Source: Abditibacteriaceae bacterium (GTDB lineage Bacteria; Armatimonadota; Abditibacteriia; Abditibacteriales; Abditibacteriaceae). From it: a stretch of 64,000 nucleotides of DNA. Below the pieces are notes generated by a model. It did not search any database, was not told where the DNA came from, and saw only the letters and a program-made list of their open reading frames with translations. Position 1 is the stretch's first letter. Each line of letters opens with the position of its first letter. Shown here piece by piece: positions 55,390 to 62,886 of the stretch. Position numbers and translations under genes: made by a program. Location of the stretch: the NCBI GenBank assembly GCA_019239895.1, contig JAFAZH010000002.1:1-64000 (forward strand), read 5' to 3'.

Positions 55390-56985
55390 TTAACTCGATG
55401 CACCGCGCCGCAAGACATAGCGTGAAAACAAAACACCTGCCACCACACCGACAATGCCGATTATGATCGGCAGTATGGGTTGTTGGTGTGGTTGGTTTGC
55501 CGCCGAGATAGCACCACCCCCACCGGCGTTATTAGCAGCTAACTGGTCTACCACTTGAAACTTGAGAGGGGGCTTTTGATACCAGAAAGCGACCCACCGA
55601 TAAAGCAAATCGTTGGAGCTATTGCCGCTGGCGTGCTCAAAAGAGAAGTTTAACGACTTTTGAAAAGGCACGGCGTCAGGCATCATCAGGCGATACATCG
55701 CCACCTGAGGCGGCAGCTTATTTTTCCACAGCAATCCATGATAAGGCTGCGCAAAGGGCTTGTCAGGAAAATACCAGGCGGAATTAAAAAAATCTTCGGT
55801 GCCAGTGCCCTCATACTTTTGTTCATCGGCAGTAATAGTCTCATTACCCTCTAAGTAAGCGAAGGCCCGCCGCGCCGACTCTGGCGCAGGCTCAATGCCC
55901 AGGGATAAGCCGATAAAAGCACCCGCCCCCTGAGCTTTTAACATCTCAACTGGCTGTTTCGGTTGAGTGTGGGCCGAGCCATAGGCCGCACAGAAGCGAT
56001 AGGGCAAAGCCGCTGCTCCGCCTGGCAATTTATGGGCGAGAATACGCAAATGAGCCATGACCTCAGCCGCCCCATCATTGCGCAAGAGAAACATAGCCGA
56101 CGGGCCATAAGGCATGGGAGCGTGCAGATGCAGGCTCATGCCATCGAATGACCACAGCCTATTGGTTACGGCACCACTCTGGAAGAACTGGCCCGCCAGG
56201 GCGAAAAGCGGCACGTCTACGGCTGGTGCTTCTTTATTACTGGCTCCATTGACATCATCCCACCAGATACGCAAACGTAAGCTATGAAGCGCCTCCGGGG
56301 TCATCGGATTAAGCGTTATCTCGATGTCGTCTACCACGCCAGGGCCACTTAAAGCAGAGCGAAACTCTGCATTCGGCTTAACTTTGCCATCAACGCCTTG
56401 GATGGCGGTGGCGCCAACGATGGGGGGTGGCGTAGGGAAAGCATTTCCAGGCCGCACCGCCGCCTGGTAGAAGAACTTGTTGGCCTGGGTATCACCATTA
56501 ACAACTACCAGAGCCGCCCCTGTGTTTAACTGTCGGAGGGCTGGCGGCTCCTTAGCGGTGGGATAGAGGACAAAAGCTTTTTGATAATAGACACCCTGTT
56601 GCGGTTGTCCATTATGCAAGAGGCTGATAGAGGTGCCATTAAGCAGGCTGACAGAAACTTTCTCCGGCTGCCCTGCTGTACACCACAGACGCTCTAACCT
56701 TCCAGCGGCCAGGGGAATACGCCGCGTCTCACCTGGCCCAAGCAGCAGATAATCTTTATTTTTGTGCTGTGGGTCAGTGGATGCAAACCATTTGTAGGAA
56801 GGTAAAGCAGGAGCTATCAGTAAACGTTGAAGGTCGGGTTGAGCGGGTGTCGAACTTTGCGCCGTTGCCCCCTGTGCCGCTGCTAAAAGAGCGAATAGGC
56901 TCCCCACTGGCCGCCAACGAGATAGCAGTTTCGGAACGCGCAGCAGGCGCGTGGGCACAGACCCACTAGTAGATAGTGCCATCAT
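55390..56985 (-). CDS. DUF2961-family exported protein, membrane-anchored
   Basis: From ATG 56985 the product is about 531 aa. The open frame extends to 57066, but that would overlap the upstream gene by 100 nt, whereas 56985 overlaps by 20. A signal-like segment (SLFALLAAAQGATAQ) is followed by the DUF2961 domain. Family text includes LGPGETRRIPLAAGRLERLW, PGVVDDIEITL, LRIWWDD and YEGTGTEDFFNSAWYF. A C-terminal membrane span (PILPIIIGIVGVVAGVLF) with a basic tail follows. DUF2961 proteins include glycoside-hydrolase-like enzymes in polysaccharide loci; the exact substrate is unknown. Confidence 0.8.
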   Translation of the reverse strand: MMALSTSGSVPTRLLRVPKLLSRWRPVGSLFALLAAAQGATAQSSTPAQPDLQRLLIAPALPSYKWFASTDPQHKNKDYLLLGPGETRRIPLAAGRLERLWCTAGQPEKVSVSLLNGTSISLLHNGQPQQGVYYQKAFVLYPTAKEPPALRQLNTGAALVVVNGDTQANKFFYQAAVRPGNAFPTPPPIVGATAIQGVDGKVKPNAEFRSALSGPGVVDDIEITLNPMTPEALHSLRLRIWWDDVNGASNKEAPAVDVPLFALAGQFFQSGAVTNRLWSFDGMSLHLHAPMPYGPSAMFLLRNDGAAEVMAHLRILAHKLPGGAAALPYRFCAAYGSAHTQPKQPVEMLKAQGAGAFIGLSLGIEPAPESARRAFAYLEGNETITADEQKYEGTGTEDFFNSAWYFPDKPFAQPYHGLLWKNKLPPQVAMYRLMMPDAVPFQKSLNFSFEHASGNSSNDLLYRWVAFWYQKPPLKFQVVDQLAANNAGGGGAISAANQPHQQPILPIIIGIVGVVAGVLFSRYVLRRGASS

Positions 56986-57346
56986 CCCCGGAGCCACCAC
57001 CCGCGCCGCCACCACTTTCGTCCAGTTCACCCCGCGCCTCGGCTTCAATGAGTTCTTCCATCTCATCGCCCATGTCTTCGCCCGTTTCCGCGCTCATCTC
57101 GCGTCCCATCTCGCGGGCAAAGCGACGTAAATCACGCGGATCATCCAAATCGCGGGTCTCCAACTTCTCGGCCATCGCTTCCATGCGATCATCATCGCTG
57201 CGCCCCCGCGTGACCCGCGACATCAGCTTCTTCAAGTCCGCCGAGCCACAACGTGGACAGCGAGCCTCCGCATTGTCACTGATAACACCTGCTAAAAAAG
57301 TAAATTGTTTCGAGCACTGCTGGCAGAGATATTCGTAAAGTGGCAT
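56966..57346 (-). CDS. FmdB-family zinc-ribbon protein
   Basis: The 126-aa protein starts with the signature MPLYEYLCQQCSKQF. Zinc ligands are C8, C11, C30 and C33. A long acidic, Gly-rich tail follows (EEDMGDEMEEL-type text), longer than in minimal FmdB proteins. The family is named after a putative regulator of formamidase/amidase genes, but most members are uncharacterised. It overlaps the DUF2961 gene, implying co-translation. Confidence 0.88.
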   Translation of the reverse strand: MPLYEYLCQQCSKQFTFLAGVISDNAEARCPRCGSADLKKLMSRVTRGRSDDDRMEAMAEKLETRDLDDPRDLRRFAREMGREMSAETGEDMGDEMEELIEAEARGELDESGGGAGGGSGDDGTIY

Positions 57347-57404
57347 AGGATTCTAAAGGGTTTGAGGTATTGGCATCACCGAAGATAATGTCGTTGCGTG
57401 TGTT

Positions 57405-57499
57405 ATTCTGAGCGGAGCGAAGAATCTACTACCAGTTTCCACAGAGTTTTACTCCTACATTATAAAAGCTCTTACCAGATTCTTCGCTCCGCTCAGAAT
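57405..57499. repeat. Intergenic inverted repeat K (family 5)
   Basis: 57405-57427 (ATTCTGAGCGGAGCGAAGAA, then TCT) is the perfect reverse complement of 57477-57499. Inner CTACTACCAG / CTTACCAG text is imperfect. It lies between the GlmU-like and FmdB genes. Confidence 0.9.
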
Positions 57500-57540
57500 G
57501 ACAGACTCCTATTGTTGGAATTTTCTAAAAGTTGCCTAGA

Positions 57541-58620
57541 CTAAGTACCACTAGGGCTATTTTGCTGTCCATTTATCCGCTGCTTAAAAAGCCCTCGTTC
57601 GCTCTGGGTAGCCTCGAAGACATGGCGTAGCACCTGTTCCGATTCAGGCCGCAGGCGCGCATTGCGCCGCGCTAAAGTGGCATGGACTGTTTTGAGACAC
57701 GATTCCAACCGATGCTCCTGCCAGCCGCCAATGCCGCCCCAACTAAAAGAAGGGACATATTTTGGGGCCACGCCACCACCAAAGATATTGCAGCCAACCC
57801 CCAGGTTGGAACCGGTAGTGAGCAACTGCCCGATGCCAATCTTCGTGTGGTCGCCAATCAGTGAGCCTAAAAACTGCACTCCAGTATCAACAGCAGTGAA
57901 AGCATCCCGTTGATAGCGAATCTCGCCATAAGTGTTTTTAAGATTACTGGTGGTGGCCAGTGCGCCAAAATTGACCCAGCGCCCCACCCACGAGTGACCG
58001 ACAAAACCATCATGCGCTTTATTGACCCGGCTCTGGAAGATCGTTGCCGAAATCTCGCCGCCCGCTTTACAATTCGGCCCTAATGAAGTGCCAGAGCGCA
58101 GGCGTGCCCCGGCTACGGTGCAACCACGCCCGATAAATACCGGCCCCTGGATATGTGACCATTCGATATGCACATCAGAGGCAATAATAATCGGCCCCGC
58201 CGAAGCATCCAGCACACAACCCGACTGCACCACGCTATTCTCGCCGATATGTACCAAATTGCGATCACCAATCAGGTGAACACCGGGCATAAGGGCCTGT
58301 TCCCGGCAGTTAGAGTTGTATTTATGCCATAATTCAAAATCGGCTACGATAAGCTTATTGCTTTGCGCCAGAATATCCCACGGCGTGGTCGCAGGCATCC
58401 CAGGGAAAAGTTCGCCTTCGACATCTTCATTCACTGGCAAACCAGTTCTGGCGCGCAAGTAGGCAGCCAGTTCCGGGCGGCAGCGCAGCGCAATATCTTT
58501 GGTGACCAGTAAGGCGCGATCTAAAGCGCACCACGCGCCATAACGTAGCTCAAAAGTTGCCCGCGTCAGGGTTAAGGGCCAGAAATGCTCAGGATGCTCT
58601 TCGGCAACAATCAGCGGCAT
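57541..58620 (-). CDS. GlmU-like sugar-nucleotidyltransferase/acyltransferase family protein
   Basis: The 359-aa protein has an N-terminal variant nucleotidyltransferase-like domain (HFWPLTLTRATFELRYGAW). It is followed from about residue 115 by left-handed beta-helix hexapeptide repeats (IGENSVVQSGCVLDASAGPI, VFIGRGCTVAGARLRSG, VGHSWVGRWVNFGALATTSNL). This matches the alternative GlmU family (putative UDP-GlcNAc pyrophosphorylase/acetyltransferase) known from Bacteroidetes and others. The role is likely in activated amino-sugar synthesis for the envelope. The classical GlmU pyrophosphorylase motif is not present, so activity is inferred only. Confidence 0.8.
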   Translation of the reverse strand: MPLIVAEEHPEHFWPLTLTRATFELRYGAWCALDRALLVTKDIALRCRPELAAYLRARTGLPVNEDVEGELFPGMPATTPWDILAQSNKLIVADFELWHKYNSNCREQALMPGVHLIGDRNLVHIGENSVVQSGCVLDASAGPIIIASDVHIEWSHIQGPVFIGRGCTVAGARLRSGTSLGPNCKAGGEISATIFQSRVNKAHDGFVGHSWVGRWVNFGALATTSNLKNTYGEIRYQRDAFTAVDTGVQFLGSLIGDHTKIGIGQLLTTGSNLGVGCNIFGGGVAPKYVPSFSWGGIGGWQEHRLESCLKTVHATLARRNARLRPESEQVLRHVFEATQSERGLFKQRINGQQNSPSGT

Positions 58621-58625
58621 AAGAA

Positions 58626-58848
58626 CCTAACCCCCCGTCCTCCAGCCCACAGGACAGCATCAATATGCTGTCCTGTGGGCACCCAACCTTCCCGAACTGG
58701 GAAGGGGGTGTCAGAGGCCGACTGATGGGTTGAGCCTAAGTTGTAGGATGGACTGAGTATCACAAAGGATAAAGTATTAAGCCGCTGTCCCCCGACGCTT
58801 ATCCTCTGACACCCCTTCCCGGTTCGGGAAGGGGGACGGGGGGTTAGG
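58626..58848. repeat. Long intergenic inverted repeat L (family 4) with nested hairpin
   Basis: The right arm 58803-58848 (CCTCTGACACCCC, TTCCCGG, GGGAAGGGGGACGG) pairs with a left arm split by an inserted hairpin: 58626-58640 plus 58687-58718. It is the same family as repeat E. It fills the spacer between the DUF1844 and GlmU-like genes. Confidence 0.88.
58645..58680. repeat. Small palindrome nested in inverted repeat L
   Basis: A 16-bp perfect stem, GCCCACAGGACAGCAT with ATGCTGTCCTGTGGGC, loop CAAT, followed by ACCCAAC. Apart from one compensated G/C swap it equals the palindrome at 7218-7255, including the asymmetric GTTGGGT flank. Confidence 0.88.
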
Positions 58849-58858
58849 TCAAACTGGA

Positions 58859-59581
58859 CTAATGAATAATACGGCTGGGGCCACTGCCACCGGGGTTGCC
58901 CATTGGGGTGCCCGTAATCGAGACGAAGTTCACCCGTAAATCGTTGAGCACGCGCTCAAACTCCTGCTCTAACTGCGGCTCAAGCTGCGGCTTCACGACT
59001 TGCAGCACGGCGGTAAAGGCATCAATTGCTAAACGCGCCTGGGTATCGTTGCGGGCAATCAAGCGGGTATAGGGGTTGGGCATCAGGCCCATGTGGACTG
59101 CCGCGATGGAGCTTAACTCCGCCATCAAATTCTGTAAAATGGGCGCGACTTCGAGGGAGGCCACCGCCTGGGCCTGGCGATTCATCTCCGCGCGCACCGC
59201 CTCTTTTTCCTGCTCGGTCAGGGGACGCCCCATGCGCTGCTCAATGGCCTGGAACTGGGCTTCTTCAGCCTGTTCGATTTCCGCCTGGATTTGCTGCTGC
59301 TCTTCTTCGGTGAGCGGCTCATCTTCTAATTCACCAGCATCCTCAAAAGAGCCGCCAAAGCCATGATCTTCCGCCGCGCCTGCATCCAACCCATTGGGGC
59401 CAGCAGAGGTGTCTTCATCCTGACGCGCTCCACCGCCGACAATCTCTAATTTGGGTGGCGCACTGGCCCCTTCAGCCGCCGAGGATGGGCCTTTACCGGC
59501 GCGTTCATCTTCATCCAGCATTCTCCGGTCTACAATCCGAATCTTGGGTTCGCCTTCGCGTTCGTCACGTTCGTCTGCCAT
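58859..59581 (-). CDS. DUF1844-domain protein with long acidic N-terminus
   Basis: I chose ATG 59581 because of AAGGAT upstream; the product is 240 aa. The C-terminal 90 residues carry the DUF1844 signature (AAVHMGLMPNPYTRLIARND, QARLAIDAF, LNDLRVNFVS). Before it is a Glu/Gln-rich coiled-coil-like stretch (TEEEQQQIQAEIEQAEEAQF) and an acidic disordered N-terminus. DUF1844 proteins are small, widespread and without known function; the extension is larger than usual. Confidence 0.82.
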   Translation of the reverse strand: MADERDEREGEPKIRIVDRRMLDEDERAGKGPSSAAEGASAPPKLEIVGGGARQDEDTSAGPNGLDAGAAEDHGFGGSFEDAGELEDEPLTEEEQQQIQAEIEQAEEAQFQAIEQRMGRPLTEQEKEAVRAEMNRQAQAVASLEVAPILQNLMAELSSIAAVHMGLMPNPYTRLIARNDTQARLAIDAFTAVLQVVKPQLEPQLEQEFERVLNDLRVNFVSITGTPMGNPGGSGPSRIIH

Positions 59582-59661
59582 ATCGAAATCCTTAATCGTT
59601 GGGTTAATAAACACCTGCAAGTGTAACTTTTTTCGGGGTCAGCGAGTATTTGAGTCTGACT

Positions 59662-60261
59662 TTACGGCCCTAAAATATTCGTCAAATCGCGTAACTGGCT
59701 GGCAAAGGTGGTCTCGTCTAACACAGGTCGCAAATTCCGGCAATCGAGCAGCTCACCTAAGTCAATCCACGAGCGACAACCAGAGAAGGCTGCGCGCATA
59801 GCGATGCGATAAGGTTCTGGACGTTCATAAACGCGCAATGCCACACAAAGCAAAGGATGATCAGGCTTATAATTAAAACGCAAGTCGAGATAAGTGGAAC
59901 TCCAAATATGCTCGACCTGACGCAATTTGTCCTCATCCTCCAGCGTAAGCGGCCATATTTTGTGCGCCTTCGCCAGCCAACGCAAGGTGATGAACTTGCG
60001 ATTTTCACCGGCTTCCCGCTCGGCTTGCACAGTCTCAAACAAGTCTCGCTGCGCGGGTTTGATTAATTCCTCGCTTTGATGCTCATAAGTCGGTTGCAAC
60101 CAGAACACTTCATGCTCCAACTGGAAGACACCCTCATCATCTAGGATGCCGCCTTTGCGCAGGAGCAAGATTTGCCGCCCTTCGCGTAAGGCATGACACG
60201 TCACCGCCCACTCCTTGAGCGCCACATCACAACTCTCAACACCTAAATCTATGTCCATCAA
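59662..60261 (-). CDS. DUF1802-family protein
   Basis: The 199-aa protein has characteristic text: ALKEWAVTCHALREGRQILLLRKGGI near residues 14-40, followed by FWLQPTYEHQ and LKP-like blocks. DUF1802 proteins of cyanobacteria and other phyla are uncharacterised and may be nucleotide-binding or nuclease-like. It is divergent from the selenoprotein gene, sharing a 90-nt promoter region. Tandem ATGs at the start are both possible. Confidence 0.8.
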   Translation of the reverse strand: MMDIDLGVESCDVALKEWAVTCHALREGRQILLLRKGGILDDEGVFQLEHEVFWLQPTYEHQSEELIKPAQRDLFETVQAEREAGENRKFITLRWLAKAHKIWPLTLEDEDKLRQVEHIWSSTYLDLRFNYKPDHPLLCVALRVYERPEPYRIAMRAAFSGCRSWIDLGELLDCRNLRPVLDETTFASQLRDLTNILGP

Positions 60262-60350
60262 GTAGGAGTTTGATTAAACTGGTAATTGTTAGCAACCAGC
60301 CACAAAAACCAGCAGTTCAGCAAGTAGTAAGCAGCATAATGAGGAAGAGC

Positions 60351-60854
60351 ATGTTCAAATTAAACAACGGCGACCCTGCACCCGAAATTGTGTTAACGGA
60401 TGCGCGCGGGAATGAATGGAAACTAAGCGACCGGCGCGGCAAAATGGTGGTGCTGCACTTCTGTCGGGGCGAATACTGACCAACCACCCGGGGCGAGTTC
60501 GCCCTGTGGGACACCTTTTCGCACATCTTTGGCAAGATGAATTGCGAAATTGCTTTTCTGGTCAACGGCGGACGCGCCGAACATGCCAAATTTGTGGAAC
60601 AGTTTAAAATCCGCCCACCGCTCCTCATTGATGAAGATGGCGCGGTTGGTGAGGCTTACGGAGTCTATGGCGTCAATCACAACGACACCAAACGCGAGGA
60701 TTACAAAAATTACATTGCCCCGGCGGTGTATCTGATTGATGCCGAGGGCTGCGTCTCCTGCTTCTGGATTCTCAGCGGCCCACGCGGCAGACCTTCGCCA
60801 GAGTGCCTGCTGGGTATCCTCTCTTATGCGGAACACAACAACTGGAAATATTAA
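60351..60854 (+). CDS. Probable selenocysteine-containing peroxiredoxin-like (AhpC/TSA) protein
   Basis: Thioredoxin-fold peroxidase family, 167 aa if TGA at 60477-60479 is read as selenocysteine (residue 43). The frame is uninterrupted on both sides: MFKLNNGDPAPEIVLTDARG, GKMVVLHFCRGEY, then U, then PTTRGEFALWDTFSH, INCE-like strand IAFLVNGG, and APAVYLIDAEGCVSCFWILSGPR. The TGA falls exactly at the peroxidatic-cysteine site of the RGxxCPxx(C/T) motif. ATG 60351 has GAGG 6 nt upstream; an in-frame ATG at 60339 is the alternative. A SECIS-like hairpin follows the TGA. It would reduce peroxides using a thiol partner. Alternative: a nonsense mutation or sequencing error. Confidence 0.82.
60480..60510 (+). 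promoter_or_regulatory. Bacterial SECIS-like hairpin after the UGA codon
   Basis: Apical stem GGGCG (60491-60495) with CGCCC (60500-60504), loop AGTT containing G-U. Lower stem CCAC (60484-60487) with GTGG (60506-60509). The apical stem begins 11 nt after the UGA, the spacing seen in the E. coli fdhF SECIS, where SelB contacts a G-U-bearing loop. Confidence 0.7.
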
Positions 60855-60893
60855 ATTATCCTTAACTTATTGCAATTAAGACACTACCAAAAT

Positions 60894-60926
60894 AAAGGCA
60901 ACAGCACTTTAATGCTGTTGCCTTTT
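60894..60926. terminator. Bidirectional rho-independent terminator
   Basis: AAAGGCAACAGCA (60894-60906) pairs with TGCTGTTGCCTTT (60913-60925), a 13-bp stem with a 6-nt loop and A/T flanks. It lies between the convergent selenoprotein and DUF4139-like genes. Confidence 0.9.
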
Positions 60927-60965
60927 GCGTCAGGAGCTTTGCTATCTCCTTTTGGCCTATACATT

Positions 60966-62822
60966 CTACCGCCAGAAGTAGTGATAGGTATAACCTAAAT
61001 CCACTTCTTTTTTCGGTTCCAGATGCACTTTCCAGGTGATACTACCGATGCCATTAAGATGCTCCCACCAGGCATTGCCTGATGAATACCAATTCCACCA
61101 CGCCGGATAACCGCCGGGACGCGAGGTAGCGTTATCGTCTAAAACGTTAAGCTTGCTGATGGTTCCACCGTGGTCGGCACTATCAATCTCGCCCATCAGT
61201 TGGCGGGTGACTTCAACATCTAACGGCTCATTTTTGTAGGAGCAAAGATGAATCTTACCCACCAAGTCTACTCGCGCATAAGCATCGCCTTGCCATTTTA
61301 CGGCATCAGGGGTGCGTTTAGTTTCGGTCTCGGTTTTGGTGGTGATAATGTCCAGCGCAGCGGTAATTTCCAGGTCGGTGTCAGAGCCGACTGCGGTATA
61401 GGTCAACATGCCCTGTCCTAAGAGGCGGCCATCGCGTTCGATTAGGGCCGGGGCGGTAGTCAGTGGCTGATTGCTTTTGTCGGTCAGGCGCACCTTGTGC
61501 ATAACTTTAGGCGCAGACAGCAGACGGGCTAATTCCGATTGCTGATTAGAATTAAGGTTGCGATAAATATCGGCAGGGGGAGCAATTGGCAAATCGAGCG
61601 TATAGACATCTTTATACGGCAACTGATATTCTGCTACGGGCACGACCATACGCTCGCCCTTTTTGAGCGTGACGTGCTTGAGGGTAAAAATAAACAGGTC
61701 TTCATTATGGTTCGTATCGGCCACTTCTGGCCCCAGATTGCGGGCCGGAGTCGTGCTATCAGCCACACTATATTCCCCAGCCCGTGCCGACTGCGTCATA
61801 ACCGCGTTGGAAAAGCCATAGGCGGTGCGCGCGTCTTGTTCAAAATAACTCGAAAGTCGCGCCATTGTCTGTTGCAGCGAAATGGGGTCGAGCGTGTCCT
61901 TGAAAGCAAAGGATGGCACGCCAATTACCAAATTCGCGGTGACATCCTCTAAATCCGTCAATTCGTTTAGAAGGGTGGCCTGGAGCTTAACCACAGCACG
62001 GCCTTTGCCATCCAACGTGACGCGATAACCAGGAATCCAGCGCATTCCTTTTTGCAAATAGACCATGCCAACTGGTGTTGTGCGTTGCGGCTTCTGGCGG
62101 CCCCAATCGAGTTGTAGCGTCAAAAGGTTGCGAAACTCTTCATTCCCTAATTGCGCCTTCGGCGTGTTTTTAAAAGTGACATCCTGAATGCGTTCCACGG
62201 GCAGCACGCGCACGCCATCTGCCGCCTTCAAAAGAATAATGTTGCCCGGCTGCGGCAGGGTTTGGCCCGTCGTCACGGGAACGCTGGAGGCATCGGCTGG
62301 ATTAACGGTTGGAGCCGGGCCAGTCGCATCTAATTCGGTTGAGCTACGCGCAGGCACCGCAAGGATTTGGGCCGCATATTTGGTGTTGTTATAGTCAGTG
62401 ATGACCACCTCCGCCCCGATATTGGCTTCGAGCAGTTCACGGATGTTTAAAGCAGTGCGATCCACAATTAAGCGGCGTGGGCTGGCTACCACACCTCTTA
62501 ACTTCACGTTGGTGTTAGCCGAGTAGGGCCAAAAGGTACCAATGACGGGCACTGGCAAATAGTCGAGCAACACATTGCCGGTGCCATCTACAGGCATCGC
62601 CCCTTCATGCAAAACAAAGGCGTGCCCATCTTTAAAAACCGTGATCTCTCGCACTGGCATCTTTGCCAACGCGCTTAAATGAGGAGTATCCGCAGCGGTT
62701 GCCACCGTGAGTGGGAGCGACGCGCTATTTGATGAGAGCGGGGCGGCCAGGGCTGGCCGCCCATTCTTTATCGCCGAGAATGCCATCCATGTTGCCAGCA
62801 GAATTGCAGGAGTTTTCAGCAT
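60966..62822 (-). CDS. Exported DUF4139-like protein
   Basis: From ATG 62822 (AAGGGG upstream) the product is 618 aa with a signal peptide (about 1-30). Text such as MPVREITVFKDGHAFVLHEG, NIRELLEANIGAEVVI, GMRWIPGYRVTLDGKG, LQATLLNELTDLEDVTANLVIGVPSFAF and the C-terminal SITWKVHLEPKKEVDLGYTY resembles the DUF4139 beta-rich family (related to mucoidy-inhibitor MuiA-like proteins). There are aromatic-rich loops near the C-terminus (YPAWWNWYSSGNAWW). Function unknown; probably periplasmic. Confidence 0.75.
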   Translation of the reverse strand: MLKTPAILLATWMAFSAIKNGRPALAAPLSSNSASLPLTVATAADTPHLSALAKMPVREITVFKDGHAFVLHEGAMPVDGTGNVLLDYLPVPVIGTFWPYSANTNVKLRGVVASPRRLIVDRTALNIRELLEANIGAEVVITDYNNTKYAAQILAVPARSSTELDATGPAPTVNPADASSVPVTTGQTLPQPGNIILLKAADGVRVLPVERIQDVTFKNTPKAQLGNEEFRNLLTLQLDWGRQKPQRTTPVGMVYLQKGMRWIPGYRVTLDGKGRAVVKLQATLLNELTDLEDVTANLVIGVPSFAFKDTLDPISLQQTMARLSSYFEQDARTAYGFSNAVMTQSARAGEYSVADSTTPARNLGPEVADTNHNEDLFIFTLKHVTLKKGERMVVPVAEYQLPYKDVYTLDLPIAPPADIYRNLNSNQQSELARLLSAPKVMHKVRLTDKSNQPLTTAPALIERDGRLLGQGMLTYTAVGSDTDLEITAALDIITTKTETETKRTPDAVKWQGDAYARVDLVGKIHLCSYKNEPLDVEVTRQLMGEIDSADHGGTISKLNVLDDNATSRPGGYPAWWNWYSSGNAWWEHLNGIGSITWKVHLEPKKEVDLGYTYHYFWR

Positions 62823-62886
62823 AACCCCTTGGACAAAGGGGGCAGGCACAAGTTTTATTTAACGCTGTAATAAGAAATTTGAGAGT

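Noticed and set aside
7127..58848. CRISPR array
   Set aside because: The repeats are paired inverted arms at separate loci, not regularly spaced direct repeats, and no cas gene is present.
60270..60350. TTG start extending the peroxiredoxin upstream
   Set aside because: The extra 27 residues are not family-like, and ATG 60351 has a well-placed GAGG.
60477..60479. TGA as an ordinary nonsense mutation in the peroxiredoxin
   Set aside because: Position at the catalytic Cys, intact downstream frame and a SECIS-like hairpin favour selenocysteine. It is kept as an alternative until the selenium genes are found.
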